Positions 1 to 9,355 are shown, numbered from the stretch's first letter. The stretch is 64,000 nt of DNA from Streptomyces filipinensis (GCF_014649495.1 NZ_BMTD01000003.1:496001-560000); one strand, 5' to 3'. A program made the numbers and translations. Notes: generated from the letters alone by a model not told the origin.

Positions 1-192
1 GACACCCCGCCCGCGGAGGCCTACCGCGACTACCTCCTCGCCCTGGACTCCTGGCGCCACCTGCCCTACACCGATCCCGGCCTGCCCACCCCGCTGCTGC
101 CCGCGGGCTGGCCGGGTGTGCGCTCGGCGGAGGTCTTCCGGGGACTGCACGCCCGCCTGCGGGACGCGGGGGCGCGCTTCGCGGGGGTGTGA
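1..192 (+). CDS. PaaX-family transcriptional regulator, C-terminal fragment
   Basis: Only the last 63 codons are present; the gene begins left of the window. The visible peptide (reading DTPPAEAYRDYLLALDSWRH at its start, then DPGLPTPLLP, GWPG and FRGLHARLRDAG) matches the conserved C-terminal domain of PaaX-like repressors, in which a tyrosine/tryptophan-rich stretch is followed by DPGLP..LLP..WPG and a short final helix. PaaX proteins are GntR-like winged-helix repressors that respond to aryl-CoA thioesters. That fits the convergent neighbour, which encodes a salicylyl-CoA hydroxylase, so this protein may sense salicylyl-CoA or a related CoA ester. The ligand is inference. The stop is at 190-192. 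Confidence 0.7.
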   Translation, partial: DTPPAEAYRDYLLALDSWRHLPYTDPGLPTPLLPAGWPGVRSAEVFRGLHARLRDAGARFAGV

Positions 193-337
193 GGGGGCAG
201 GTGCGGAACCGGGCCCCGGCCGGCCTGGCCCGGCGCGCCAGGACGGCGAACCTGCGCGCGCATGCCCCGGCTTCCCCGTGGTCCCAGCTCATCTCCCCGG
301 CGTCGCGCCCGACCCGGACGAGCTGCCGTACCCCATC

Positions 338-2605
338 TCAGCCGCCCAGTGACAGCCGGGGCCTGGGGGCGTCCGTGCGGCCCGTCTGGGGAGGCCTGCG
401 GCCGGCGCGGTAGGGCGCGGGCCAGACGGCGCCGGGGCCGTCGTAGCCCTGCTCGGCCGCCGCGTGCAGGGTCCAGTGCGGGTCGTACAGATGCGGGCGG
501 CCCAGTGCGCACAGGTCCGTCCGCCCGGCGAGGAGGAGCGAGTTGACGTCGTCCCAGGAGGAGATCGCGCCGACCGCGATCACCGGGACGCCCACCTCGT
601 GCCGGATGCGGTCGGCGAACGGCGTCTGGTACGACCGCCCGAACTCCGGCTGCTCCTCGGCCACGACCTGCCCGGTGGAGACGTCGATCGCGTCGGCGCC
701 GTGTGCGGCGAAGGCGCGGGCGATCCCGACCGCGCTCTCGGCGCTCGTGCCGCCCTCGGCCCAGTCCGTGGCCGAGATGCGGACCGTCATCGGCCGCTCC
801 GCCGGCCACACCGCGCGTACGGCGTCGAAGACCTCCAGCGGGAACCGCAGCCGCCGCTCCGGCGAGCCGCCGTAGGCGTCGCCGCGGTGGTTGGTCAGCG
901 GGGAGAGGAAACCGGAGAGCAGATAGCCGTGGGCGCAGTGCAGTTCCAGCAGGTCGAATCCGGCGCGGGCGGCCCGCCAGGCGGCGGCGGTGAACTGCTC
1001 TCGGATGTCGGTCAGTTGGGCCCGCGAGAGCTGCCTGGGGGTCTGGCTGCCCGGTTTGTACGGCAGCGGGGAGGCGGCGACGAGCGGCCAGTTGCCGCGC
1101 GGCAGCGGCTCGTCCATGCCCTCCCACATCAGCTTCGTGGAGCCCTTGCGGCCGGAGTGGCCGAGCTGGACTCCGATGGCGGTGCCGGGCGCCTGGGTGT
1201 GCACGAAGTCGGTGACGCGCCGCCACGCCTCGGCCTGCCGGCCGGTGTAGAGCCCGGTGCAGCCCGGCGTGATCCGGCCCTCCTCGCTGACGCAGACCAT
1301 CTCGGTCATGACGAGTCCGGCCCCGCCGAGGGCGCGGGCGCCGAGGTGGACGAGATGGAGGTCGCCGGGGACGCCCTCGTGGGCGGAGTACATGTCCATG
1401 GGTGACACGACGACCCGGTTGCGCAGGGTCAGGCCGCGCAGCCGGAACGGGGTGAACATCGGCGGTGTTCCGGGCGGGCAGCCGAACTCGCGCTCGACGG
1501 CCTCGGTGAAGCGGGCGTCGCGCAGCCGGAGGTTGTCGTGGGTGACGCGGCGGCTGCGGGTGAGCAGGTTGAAGGCGAACTGGCGGGGCGGCCGGCCGAG
1601 GTACAGGCCCAGGTTCTCGAACCACTCCAGGCTCGCCCGCGCGGCCCGCTGGGTGGAGGCGACGACGGGTTTGCGCTCCTCCTCGTAGGCCGCCAGGGCG
1701 CTCGGCACGTCGGGGCGTTCCGCCAGGCACGCGGCCAGGGCCAGCGCGTCCTCCACGGCGAGCTTGGTGCCGGAGCCGATGGAGAAGTGGGCGGTGTGCG
1801 CGGCGTCGCCGAGCAGGACGACGTTGCCGTGCGACCAGTGGTCGTTGACGACCGTGCGGAACGTCGTCCACGCCGAGTTGTTGGAGTGCAGGGGCCGGCC
1901 GCGGAGCGCGTCGGCGAAGATCTTGGCGCAGCGCTCGACGGATTCGTGTGCACCGAGTTCGTCGAACCCGGCCGCTCGCCAGACCTCCTCCCGCATCTCG
2001 ACGATGACGGTGGAGGCGTCGGCCGCGTAGGGATAGCCGTGCAGCTGCATCACGCCGTGTTCGGTCTCGGCGATCTCGAAGCGGAAGGCGTCGAAGGGGA
2101 AGTCGGCGGCGAGCCAGATGTAGCGGCAGCGGTGTTCGCTCACCCGGGGGCGGAACGCGTCGGCGTACGCGGCGCGGGTGGTGCTGTGGACGCCGTCCGC
2201 GGCGATGACGAGGTCGTACCCGGCGGAGAGGGTGTCGGGGGCGGGGGCCTCGGCGGAGAACCTCAGGTCCACGCCGAGGGATCGGCAGCGGTCGTGCAGG
2301 ATCCCGAGGAGACGGCGCCGGCCGAGCGCGGCGAAGCCGTGGCCGCCCGAGCGGTGTGTGACACCCCGGTGCACGATGTCGATGTCGTCCCAGCGGACGA
2401 AGTCCCGTTGCAGCGCCTCGTAGACCACGGGGTCGGCGTGTTCGATGCCGCCGAGGGTCTCGTCCGAGAGGACCACGCCGAAGCCGAAGGTCTCGTCCGG
2501 GGCGTTGCGCTCCCAGACCGTGATCTCACGACTCGGGTCGAGCCGCTTCAGCAGCGCCGCCGCGTACAGGCCGCCGGGGCCACCGCCGATGACCGCCACA
2601 CGCAT
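338..2605 (-). CDS. bifunctional salicylyl-CoA 5-hydroxylase/oxidoreductase
   Basis: A 755-residue fusion of two flavoenzymes. Residues 1-375 are a class A FAD monooxygenase: the dinucleotide-binding motif GGGPGG is at residues 7-12, a DGVHS motif lies mid-domain, and the second FAD motif LLGDAAHTAHF is near residue 263. Residues 385-725 are an Old Yellow Enzyme-type FMN domain with QLGHSGRKGS, ELHCAHGYLLSGFLSPL and NHRGDAYGGS. This architecture is known from SdgC of the salicylate-to-gentisate route, which hydroxylates salicylyl-CoA at C5. The gene lies 6 bp downstream of an enoyl-CoA hydratase-type gene on the same strand, so the two are probably cotranscribed. The PaaX-type gene to the left converges on it. 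The exact aromatic CoA substrate is inferred from family resemblance. Confidence 0.82.
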   Translation of the reverse strand: MRVAVIGGGPGGLYAAALLKRLDPSREITVWERNAPDETFGFGVVLSDETLGGIEHADPVVYEALQRDFVRWDDIDIVHRGVTHRSGGHGFAALGRRRLLGILHDRCRSLGVDLRFSAEAPAPDTLSAGYDLVIAADGVHSTTRAAYADAFRPRVSEHRCRYIWLAADFPFDAFRFEIAETEHGVMQLHGYPYAADASTVIVEMREEVWRAAGFDELGAHESVERCAKIFADALRGRPLHSNNSAWTTFRTVVNDHWSHGNVVLLGDAAHTAHFSIGSGTKLAVEDALALAACLAERPDVPSALAAYEEERKPVVASTQRAARASLEWFENLGLYLGRPPRQFAFNLLTRSRRVTHDNLRLRDARFTEAVEREFGCPPGTPPMFTPFRLRGLTLRNRVVVSPMDMYSAHEGVPGDLHLVHLGARALGGAGLVMTEMVCVSEEGRITPGCTGLYTGRQAEAWRRVTDFVHTQAPGTAIGVQLGHSGRKGSTKLMWEGMDEPLPRGNWPLVAASPLPYKPGSQTPRQLSRAQLTDIREQFTAAAWRAARAGFDLLELHCAHGYLLSGFLSPLTNHRGDAYGGSPERRLRFPLEVFDAVRAVWPAERPMTVRISATDWAEGGTSAESAVGIARAFAAHGADAIDVSTGQVVAEEQPEFGRSYQTPFADRIRHEVGVPVIAVGAISSWDDVNSLLLAGRTDLCALGRPHLYDPHWTLHAAAEQGYDGPGAVWPAPYRAGRRPPQTGRTDAPRPRLSLGG

Positions 2606-2611
2606 GAAAGG

Positions 2612-3439
2612 TCACCTCCCCCGCCACTTCGGCTGGCGCTTCTCCGTGAAGGCCGCGTGGAACTCGGCGTAGTCCTCGCCGTTCATCAGCAGGGCCTGGG
2701 TCGAGGCGTCCAGCTCGACGGACGCCGCCAGGGGCATGTCCAGCTCGGCCGTCAGGAGCGCCTTCGTCTGGGCGTGGGCCAGGGCCGGGCCGTCGGCGAG
2801 GCGGCGGGCCAGTTCGCCGGCCGCCTCGCCGGCTCGGCCCTCCTGCGTCAGTTCGCTGATCAGGCCGATGCGCTCGGCCTCGGCCGCCCGCACGGGTTCG
2901 CCCAGCATGAGCAGCCGGGTGGCGTGGCCCAGGCCGACGACCCGGGGCAGCAGATAGGCCGCGCCCATGTCGCCGCCGGACAGACCGACGCGGGTGAAGA
3001 GGAAGGCGAAGCGGGCGGTCGGGTCCGCCACCCGGAAGTCGGCCGCCAGCGCCAGGACCGCGCCCGCGCCCGCCGCGACCCCGTGCACCACGGCGATCAC
3101 CGGGAACGGGCACTCCCGGATCGCCCGCACCACCTGGCCGGTCATCCGGTTGAAGTCGAGCAGCTGGGCGGTGTCCATGGCGAGGGTGGCGCCGATGATC
3201 TCGTCGACGTCGCCGCCCGAGCAGAAGCCCCGTCCCTCGCCGGCCAGCACCAGGGCGCGTACGGCCCGCTCCCGGGACAGCTCGGCCAGCAGGTCGCGCA
3301 GGTCGGCGTAGGCGCCGAAGGTGAGCGCGTTGAGTTTCTCGGGACGGCTGAGGGTGACGGTGGCGACCCCGTCGGCGAGCTGGAGGCGCAGGTGCTCCCA
3401 GTCGGAGGTGCGGGCGGCGGAGCCGGTGAAGGGACTCAT
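2612..3439 (-). CDS. enoyl-CoA hydratase/isomerase (crotonase) family protein
   Basis: A 275-residue crotonase-fold protein. The oxyanion-hole segments are visible as GEGRGFCSGGDV near residue 70 and GVAAGAGAVLALAADFR near residue 125, and the C terminus ends in the usual helical trimerisation segment (FHAAFTEKRQPKWRGR). An AGGAGG ribosome binding site lies about 9 bases before the ATG at 3437-3439. It is the first gene of a two-gene unit with the salicylyl-CoA hydroxylase, which suggests work on an aromatic or ring-opened CoA ester; crotonases in such clusters act as hydratases, isomerases or thioesterases. The specific reaction cannot be told from sequence. Confidence 0.8.
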   Translation of the reverse strand: MSPFTGSAARTSDWEHLRLQLADGVATVTLSRPEKLNALTFGAYADLRDLLAELSRERAVRALVLAGEGRGFCSGGDVDEIIGATLAMDTAQLLDFNRMTGQVVRAIRECPFPVIAVVHGVAAGAGAVLALAADFRVADPTARFAFLFTRVGLSGGDMGAAYLLPRVVGLGHATRLLMLGEPVRAAEAERIGLISELTQEGRAGEAAGELARRLADGPALAHAQTKALLTAELDMPLAASVELDASTQALLMNGEDYAEFHAAFTEKRQPKWRGR

Positions 3440-3504
3440 GACGTGCGGCCTCCTAGGGGGGCGGTGCCGTACGTTGCGCGGTCCTTCGAAGCTATCACTT
3501 GTTT

Positions 3505-3518
3505 GTGACTGTCGTCAC
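3505..3518. promoter_or_regulatory. inverted repeat GTGAC-N4-GTCAC, candidate operator
   Basis: A perfect 5-bp inverted repeat with a 4-bp spacer, about 65 bp upstream of the enoyl-CoA hydratase start, in a 296-bp intergenic stretch (3440-3735). On the minus strand the AT-richer segment just downstream of it contains a TGATAG box that could be a -10 element. The location suits a repressor such as the PaaX-type protein, but no binding motif is known to me for it. The rest of the intergenic stretch shows nothing distinctive. Confidence 0.35.
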
Positions 3519-3735
3519 GAGTACGCGACAGACCACCGTCCGATTGGCCGAGTCCGGTCACGCGCGTCACCGGTCGGCGACAGCGCCGTAACAGTGGGCG
3601 CGGCCGTGCGAGGCGGGACGTTCACCGGGGTAAGCCGCCGGTACCGGGGACGAGGGTCCCGGGCGAAGCCCGACGACGGTCTGTGGTGGCCGGGCCCGTA
3701 CCATTCCTACAGTCGAAAGCAGGACAGCCTGCTCC

Positions 3736-4191
3736 ATGAACGGACTCGCCTTGCACGAACGCCCCACCGAACCGGCCTCCTGGCGCATCGCGCTGCCGCA
3801 CACCGCCGCCGCGGTGCCCGTGGCACGCGCCCTGGTGCGCACGGCCCTCGCCGAGGTGGAGCACCCCGCCGACTGCGACACCGCGGAACTGCTGACGGCG
3901 GAGCTGGTGGCCAACGCGGTGGAGCACACCGCCGGGCGCGGCCCGATCGAGCTGGTGGTGGAGCTGTTGCCGACCGGCTGCCAGGTCGAGGTGCACGACC
4001 CGGACCCGGCGCCGCCCGGCCATCTGACCCGGCCCGTGATCGAGGAGCCCGACCCCTGGCAGGAGGGCGGGCGCGGCCTGCTGCTGATCCGCGCCCTCAG
4101 CTCGTCCTGCGGTCACCGCCCCACCCCGTCGGGCAAGGCGGTGTGGTTCAGACTGCCTGTGATTCCCGCTCAGCGGCGACGCTCGGCGTGA
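3736..4191 (+). CDS. RsbW-like ATP-binding regulatory protein
   Basis: A 151-residue protein with the GHKL/HATPase_c fold of anti-sigma factor kinases: N box ELVANAVEHT near residue 60, G1-like EVHDPDP near residue 90, and a G2 segment GGRGLLLIRALSSSCG near residue 117. Streptomyces has dozens of such stand-alone ATPases, acting on anti-anti-sigma partners or of unknown role. No sigma or anti-sigma antagonist gene is adjacent, so the partner cannot be assigned. Its last 44 bases overlap the 3' end of the convergent permease gene. Confidence 0.78.
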   Translation: MNGLALHERPTEPASWRIALPHTAAAVPVARALVRTALAEVEHPADCDTAELLTAELVANAVEHTAGRGPIELVVELLPTGCQVEVHDPDPAPPGHLTRPVIEEPDPWQEGGRGLLLIRALSSSCGHRPTPSGKAVWFRLPVIPAQRRRSA

Positions 4192-5614
4192 CCTCGGGGG
4201 CAGCCTCGGCCCCGGCGGCCGCCTGGGCCAGCGTGGAGTGCCGGCGGCCGTAGCCGGCGTAGATCAGCAGCCCCACCACGAGGAACACGGCGAACTGCAG
4301 CCAGGTCTGCCAGCCGGTCTCGTACATCAGGTAGAGGCAGAAGGCGACGCCGAGCAGCGGGCCCACGGGGTAGAACGGGACGCGGAAGCTGCGGCTGAGG
4401 CCCGGTTCGCGGCGGCGCAGGGCGATCACCACGATGTTGACGACGGCCATGATGGCGAGCGTGCCGATGGTGCACAGGTTCATCACGGCGTCCAGGGAGG
4501 CGAAGGCCGCGGGGAGCGCGAAGACGCCCGCGACGATCAGTGTGCCGGCGACCGGCGTGGAGGTCTTCGGGTTCACCTTCTCGAAGACGCGCGGGATCAG
4601 CCCGTCCCGGGACATCGACATCAGGATGCGGGTCTGGCCGTACATCACCGCGAGGACGACCGAGGCGATGGCGACGACCGCGCCGAAGGCGATCACGCCG
4701 CCGCCGACGGCGGAGCCGGTGACCTCGTTGACGACGTAGGAGAGGGCCGCGGGGCGGCCTGCGACCTGCTTGCCGCCGATGGCGCCGATCGCGGCGAGCG
4801 CGACCGCGCAGTACAGCAGGGTCACGATGCCCATGCAGACCATGATCGCGATCGGGATGTCCCGGCGCGGGTTCTTGGCCTCCTCGCCGGCGGTGGTGAT
4901 CGCGTCGAAGCCGATGTAGGAGAAGAACGCGGCCGTGGTGCCCGCGCCGATGCCGCCGAGGCCGGCCGGCGAGAACGGGGTGAGGTTGCCGTGCTTGAAG
5001 GCGCTGTAGCCGATGGCGCAGAAGGCCAGCAGGATGACCAGCTTGACCGCGGCCATGGCGGCCGTCGCCCGGGCGCTCTCGCGCACGCCGCGCACCAGCA
5101 GCACCGAGGCCATGGCGATGACGATCACGGCGGGGAGGTTGACGATCCCGCCGTCGCCCGGGCCCGCGGACAGCGCGGCCGGGAGCTGCACGCCGGTGAG
5201 GCTGTGCAGCAGTTCGTTGACGTACTGGCTCCAGCCGACGGCGACGGCCGAGATGGAGATGCCGTACTCCAGCAGCAGGCACCAGCCGACCAGGAAGGCG
5301 GTGGACTCGCCGAGGCCGGCGTAGGCGAAGGAGTACGAGGAGCCGGAGACCGGGATCGCGCCGCCCAGCTCCGCGAAGGAGAAGGCGGTGAAGACGCAGG
5401 TGATCGCGGCGAGGACGAAGGAGACGACGACGGCCGGGCCGGCCTGGGCGACGGAGTCGGAGAGGCCGACGAAGATGCCGGTGCCGACGATGGCGCCGAC
5501 GCCGAAGCAGATGAGCTGGAAGAGGCCCATCGTGCGCTTCAGGCCGTGTCCCTCGCGGTCGGCGCCGGATTCGGCGACCAGCAGGTGCGGGGACTTGATG
5601 CGGGGAGCGGGCAT
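4148..5614 (-). CDS. APC superfamily amino acid permease
   Basis: A 488-residue integral membrane protein with about 12 hydrophobic segments. The first conserved membrane helix (GLFQLICFGVGAIVGTGIFV, residues 31-50) carries the GAIVGTGIF signature of the cationic amino acid transporter branch of APC permeases, and FFSYIGFDAITTAGEE with NPRRDIP is the matching central motif. It follows the ornithine carbamoyltransferase gene by 120 bp on the same strand and may import arginine or export ornithine for the deiminase pathway; the substrate is inference from position. The 3' end overlaps the convergent RsbW-like gene by 44 bp. Confidence 0.82.
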   Translation of the reverse strand: MPAPRIKSPHLLVAESGADREGHGLKRTMGLFQLICFGVGAIVGTGIFVGLSDSVAQAGPAVVVSFVLAAITCVFTAFSFAELGGAIPVSGSSYSFAYAGLGESTAFLVGWCLLLEYGISISAVAVGWSQYVNELLHSLTGVQLPAALSAGPGDGGIVNLPAVIVIAMASVLLVRGVRESARATAAMAAVKLVILLAFCAIGYSAFKHGNLTPFSPAGLGGIGAGTTAAFFSYIGFDAITTAGEEAKNPRRDIPIAIMVCMGIVTLLYCAVALAAIGAIGGKQVAGRPAALSYVVNEVTGSAVGGGVIAFGAVVAIASVVLAVMYGQTRILMSMSRDGLIPRVFEKVNPKTSTPVAGTLIVAGVFALPAAFASLDAVMNLCTIGTLAIMAVVNIVVIALRRREPGLSRSFRVPFYPVGPLLGVAFCLYLMYETGWQTWLQFAVFLVVGLLIYAGYGRRHSTLAQAAAGAEAAPEVTPSVAAERESQAV

Positions 5615-5734
5615 TGCGGGTGGTGCTCGTTTCTGGTGGTGCGGGCGACCGGTGGGCCGCGGCGATGACGCCGGAAATGGGTGGTTCCGGGCCGTCGGTC
5701 AGGATAAGGCGAGGTCGGGGCGGTGGACCAGGGG

Positions 5735-6745
5735 TTACCGGCCGAGTGTGGCGACCAGCACCGCCTTGATGGTGTGCAGGCGGTTCTCGGCCTCGTCGAA
5801 GACGACCGAGTGCGCGGACTCGAAGACCTCGTCGGTGACCTCCAGCGAGTCGAGACCGTAGGTCTCGTGGATCTCGCGGCCCACCTTCGTGCCGAGGTCG
5901 TGGAAGGCCGGCAGGCAGTGCAGGAACTTCACGTCCGGGTTGCCCGTGGCGCGCAGGACGTCCATGGTCACGGCGTACGGCGCGAGCGCCTTGATCCGCT
6001 CGGCCCAGACCTCCTTCGGCTCGCCCATCGAGACCCACACGTCCGTGGCGACGAAGTCGGCGCCCGCGACGCCCTCCACGACGTCCTCGGTGAGGGTGAT
6101 CCGGGCACCGCTCGCCGCGGCCAGCCGCCGGGCGCGGTCGACGATCTCCGCGGCGGGCCAGTAGGCCTCGGGAGCGGCGATCCGCACGTCCATGCCGAGC
6201 AGCGCGCCGGTGACCAGGTAGGAGTTGCCCATGTTGAAGCGGGCGTCGCCGAGGTAGGCGAAGGCGATCTGCCGCAGCGGCTTGGCGCTGTGCTCGGTCA
6301 TGGTGAGCACGTCGGCGAGCATCTGGGTGGGGTGCCAGTCGTCGGTGAGGCCGTTGTAGACGGGCACCCCGGCGTGGGCGGCCAGCTCCTCGACCTTGGC
6401 CTGGCTGTCCCCGCGGTACTCGATGGCGTCGAACATCCGGCCGAGGACGCGGGCGGTGTCCTCCACCGACTCCTTGTGCCCGATCTGCGAGCCGGCCGGG
6501 TCGAGGTAGGTGGTGTGGGCGCCCTGGTCGGCGGCGGCGACCTCGAACGCGCAGCGGGTGCGCGTCGAGGTCTTCTCGAAGACCAGGGCGATGTTCCGGC
6601 CCCGCAGGTGCCGCGTCTCGGTCCCGGCCTTCTTGGCGGCCTTCAGCTCGGCGGCCAGCTCGACCAGGCCGCGGAACTCCTCCTCGGTGAAGTCCACCTC
6701 CTTGAGGAAGTGGCGGCCGGCGAGGGCGGTCGGGACTGTCGCCAT
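5735..6745 (-). CDS. argF: ornithine carbamoyltransferase
   Basis: A 336-residue enzyme joining ornithine and carbamoyl phosphate to give citrulline, or the reverse in arginine catabolism. The carbamoyl phosphate motif STRTRCAFE is near residue 59, the ornithine-side DVWVSMGE loop near residue 235, and HCLPAFHD near residue 277. Length is typical. It sits directly downstream of arginine deiminase, so it may serve catabolism, but Streptomyces commonly has only one such gene and then it also serves biosynthesis. No carbamate kinase gene is in the window. The 61-bp gap upstream holds a direct repeat that could be a regulator site. Confidence 0.92.
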   Translation of the reverse strand: MATVPTALAGRHFLKEVDFTEEEFRGLVELAAELKAAKKAGTETRHLRGRNIALVFEKTSTRTRCAFEVAAADQGAHTTYLDPAGSQIGHKESVEDTARVLGRMFDAIEYRGDSQAKVEELAAHAGVPVYNGLTDDWHPTQMLADVLTMTEHSAKPLRQIAFAYLGDARFNMGNSYLVTGALLGMDVRIAAPEAYWPAAEIVDRARRLAAASGARITLTEDVVEGVAGADFVATDVWVSMGEPKEVWAERIKALAPYAVTMDVLRATGNPDVKFLHCLPAFHDLGTKVGREIHETYGLDSLEVTDEVFESAHSVVFDEAENRLHTIKAVLVATLGR

Positions 6746-6786
6746 GGGGGGCGCTCCAGAGGTACGACTACAGATGACTCTGGAAG

Positions 6787-6813
6787 TCTATACGAGCATT
6801 CACATTTCTATAC
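6787..6813. promoter_or_regulatory. direct repeat TCTATAC x2, candidate ArgR-type operator
   Basis: Two identical TCTATAC heptamers (6787-6793 and 6807-6813) lie exactly 20 bp apart, two helical turns, in an AT-rich patch between arginine deiminase and ornithine carbamoyltransferase. The minus strand reads GTATAGA twice with TGTGAAT between. ARG boxes bound by ArgR are AT-rich elements in such positions, but the match to a canonical ARG box is poor, so this is a candidate only. The second heptamer runs into the stop codon of arginine deiminase. Confidence 0.35.
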
Positions 6814-8031
6814 AGCGTCCCGCTCCACGGGACAGCTCATGCACCGGGGACCTCCCCGGCCCCGCCCCAGCTCGCTGCCCGGGATCTCGATCACCTCGAT
6901 GCCCTGCTTGCGCAGGTGCGTGTTGGTGGTCGAGTTGCGCTCGTAGGCGACGACGACCCCGGGCTCGACGGCGAGGACGTTGCAGCCGTCGTCCCACTGC
7001 TCGCGCTCGGCCGCGTGCACGTCCTGGGTGGCGGTCAGCACCCGGATCTCGCCGAGGCCGAGGGCGGCGGCGATCGCGCGGTGCATGTGCTCCGGCGGAT
7101 GGTCGGTGACCTTCAGCTCCTTGTCCGCGACCCCCGGCTCGATGGTGTACGAGCGCAGCATGCCGAGGCCGGCGTACTGGGTGAAGGTGTCGCCGTCGAT
7201 CATGGTCATCACGGTGTCCAGATGCATGAAGGCGCGCCGCTTGGGCATGTCGAGCGCGACGATCGTGCGTGCCGAGCCGGCCGCGAACAGCTTGTGCGCC
7301 AGCATCTCCACGGCCTGCGGAGTGGTGCGCTCGCTCATGCCGATGAGCACGGTCCCGTTGCCGATCACCAGGACGTCGCCGCCCTCGATGGTGGACGGGT
7401 GGTCGGCCTGCCCGCGGGACCAGACATGGAACGTCTCGTCACGGAACAGCGGATGGTGCCGGTAGATCGCCTCGAAGTGGACGGTCTCCCGCTGCCGGGC
7501 GGGCAGGCGCATGGCGTTGATGGCGACCCCGTCGTAGATCCAGGCGGAGGTGTCGCGGGTGAAGAGGTGGTTCGGCAGCGGGCCGAGGAGGAAGTCGTCG
7601 AGGTCCATCACATGGAAGCGGACGGAGGTCGGCTCCGTGTGCGCCTCCAGGAACTCCCGCTTGGTCATGCCGCCGACCAGCGCCTCGGCCAGCTCCGGCG
7701 CGGGCAGGCCGTCGAAGACCGCGCGCAGATGGTCCGTCGCGAGCGGGCCGTACTCCTTCTCGTCGAAGACCCGGTCCAGGACGAGCGTGCGGGCCTGGGG
7801 GACCGCCAGGGTCTCGGCGAGCAGATCGCCGAAGAGGTGCACGGCGACCCCGCGGTCACGCAGCACGTCGGCGAACCCGTCGTGCTCGGCGCGCGCCCGG
7901 CGCACCCACAGCACGTCGTCGAAGAGGAGGGCGTCCTTGTTGCTGGGGGTGAGCCTTTTGAGCTCCAGGTCGGGCCGGTGCAGGATCACCCGGCGCAGCC
8001 GTCCGGCCTCGGAGTCGACGTGGTATGCCAT
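6808..8031 (-). CDS. arcA: arginine deiminase
   Basis: A 407-residue guanidino-modifying enzyme converting arginine to citrulline and ammonia. Substrate-site features seen: [12 protein letters not shown] near residue 160, HVWSRG followed by the [10 protein letters not shown] segment near residues 210-225, [10 protein letters not shown] near 275, and the catalytic cysteine in GGPRCMSCP a few residues before the C terminus. The reading frame stays open far upstream, but the start [13 protein letters not shown] at 8029-8031 matches the usual N terminus (VxSExGxLRxVxLHRP) and gives the family length. The citrulline it makes is the product/substrate of the next gene. Confidence 0.92.
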   Translation of the reverse strand: MAYHVDSEAGRLRRVILHRPDLELKRLTPSNKDALLFDDVLWVRRARAEHDGFADVLRDRGVAVHLFGDLLAETLAVPQARTLVLDRVFDEKEYGPLATDHLRAVFDGLPAPELAEALVGGMTKREFLEAHTEPTSVRFHVMDLDDFLLGPLPNHLFTRDTSAWIYDGVAINAMRLPARQRETVHFEAIYRHHPLFRDETFHVWSRGQADHPSTIEGGDVLVIGNGTVLIGMSERTTPQAVEMLAHKLFAAGSARTIVALDMPKRRAFMHLDTVMTMIDGDTFTQYAGLGMLRSYTIEPGVADKELKVTDHPPEHMHRAIAAALGLGEIRVLTATQDVHAAEREQWDDGCNVLAVEPGVVVAYERNSTTNTHLRKQGIEVIEIPGSELGRGRGGPRCMSCPVERDAV

Positions 8032-8094
8032 GCCTCCATCCTGGCCGTCGCCGCCCGCCTTCACGCCCTTGTCGACCGTTTCTGCCACTTCCTG

Positions 8095-8149
8095 TTTTCG
8101 TCGTCTTGACGAGAAATGCCTCTCCGTCTTATCGTCTCCATGACGAAAA
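8095..8149 (+). promoter_or_regulatory. promoter of the SPFH gene with nested palindromes
   Basis: A TTGACG box (8106-8111) and a TATCGT box (8130-8135) with an 18-bp spacer form a plausible sigma70-type promoter facing the SPFH gene. Each box lies in or beside a perfect palindrome: TCGTC-TT-GACGA (8101-8112) and TCGTC-TCCAT-GACGA (8132-8146). A larger inverted repeat, TTTTCGTC (8095-8102) and GACGAAAA (8142-8149), encloses both. This looks like a two-site operator, close to the divergent arginine deiminase start. The regulator is unknown. Confidence 0.5.
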
Positions 8150-8176
8150 ACGGGGGCGGGACAACGAGGGGGTTCC

Positions 8177-9355
8177 ATGGCCGACATCACCCGGCGCCTG
8201 GGCTGGCGCCATCTGCGGGGCGCGCCGACCGCGCACATCCGGCACCACCGGTCGGGCACGCTGGTGCACGACGGCCCCGGGCTCAGCTTCTGGTTCCGGC
8301 CGCTGTCCGCGGCACTGTCCGAGGTGCCGGTCGACGACCGCGAGCTGGCCATGACCTTCCACGCCCGGACGTCCGACTTCCAGGACGTGTCCGTGCAGGC
8401 CACGGTCACCTACCGGATCGCCGACCCCGCCGTGGCGGCCGCAAGGCTGGACTTCTCCGTCGACCCGGACACCGGCGCCTGGCGCGGCACGCCGCTGGAG
8501 CAGCTGGGCACGCTCCTCACCGAGACGGCCCAGCAGCACGCGCTGGACGTCCTGGCGCGCACCCCGCTCGCGGCGGCCCTGGTGGACGGCGTGACGGCGG
8601 TCCGCGAGCGCGTCGCCTCCGGCCTGGGCGCCGAGCCGCGGCTGCCGGCCACCGGGATCGAGGTGGTCGCCGTACGGGTGATGGCGCTGCGGCCGGAGCC
8701 GGAGGTGGAGCGGGCGCTGCGCACACCGGCCCGGGAGCAGATCCAACAGGAGGCCGACCGGGCGACCTACGAGCGGCGGGCCGTGGCCGTCGAACGGGAA
8801 CGGACCATCGCCGAGAACGAGCTGGCCAGCCGCATCGAACTCGCCCGCCGCGAAGAGCAGTTGGTGGAACAGCGGGGCACCAACGCCCGCCGCGAGGCCG
8901 AGGAGGAGGCGGCGGCGGACGCGGTGCGCGCCCGGGCGGAGGCGGCCCGCTCGGTGCGGCTCGCCGAGGCGGAGGCCGAGCGTTCGGTGAAGCTCGCGGA
9001 GGCCGAGGCCGCCCGGTCGCTGCGGCTCACGGAGGCCGAGACGGTCAGGTCGCGGCAGCTCGCCGAGGCCGAGGCCGCTCGCACGGCTCTGCTGGCCGAC
9101 GCCGAGGCGGCCCGGGCGGTACGGGTAGCCCGGGCCGAGGCCGAGGGCGCGCGCGAACTGGGCGAGGCGCGGGCCGAGGCCCAGGCCGCCTGGCTGCGGG
9201 TGCACACCGAGGCCGGCGTCGACGGCGCCACGACCCTGCACGCGCTCACCGCCACCCGGCTGGCGGAGAACCTCCCCCGCATCGACAGCGTGACCGTCTC
9301 GCCCGACGTGCTGACCGGGCTGCTCGCCCGGCTCGCCCCGGGGGCGGCCGAGTGA
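8177..9355 (+). CDS. SPFH/Band 7 domain protein with hendecad coiled coil
   Basis: A 392-residue protein. Residues 1-185 resemble a prohibitin/stomatin-type SPFH domain (beta-rich, with [18 protein letters not shown] and the [22 protein letters not shown] end), without a clear N-terminal membrane helix. Residues 185-370 are a long charged coiled coil that includes at least seven copies of an 11-residue repeat of the form [11 protein letters not shown] (about bases 8938-9170). The ribosome binding region is ACGAGGGGG before the ATG. It overlaps the next gene by 4 bp (GTGA). SPFH proteins form ring or cage scaffolds on membranes; the cargo here is unknown. Confidence 0.75.
   Translation: MADITRRLGWRHLRGAPTAHIRHHRSGTLVHDGPGLSFWFRPLSAALSEVPVDDRELAMTFHARTSDFQDVSVQATVTYRIADPAVAAARLDFSVDPDTGAWRGTPLEQLGTLLTETAQQHALDVLARTPLAAALVDGVTAVRERVASGLGAEPRLPATGIEVVAVRVMALRPEPEVERALRTPAREQIQQEADRATYERRAVAVERERTIAENELASRIELARREEQLVEQRGTNARREAEEEAAADAVRARAEAARSVRLAEAEAERSVKLAEAEAARSLRLTEAETVRSRQLAEAEAARTALLADAEAARAVRVARAEAEGARELGEARAEAQAAWLRVHTEAGVDGATTLHALTATRLAENLPRIDSVTVSPDVLTGLLARLAPGAAE

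Noticed and set aside
66..3508. Long open frames on both strands opposite the salicylyl-CoA hydroxylase and hydratase genes (for example 66-1871 minus and 1538-3508 plus).
   Set aside because: They are Arg/Pro/Gly-rich shadow frames caused by high third-position GC; the real genes on the other frame carry complete family motifs.
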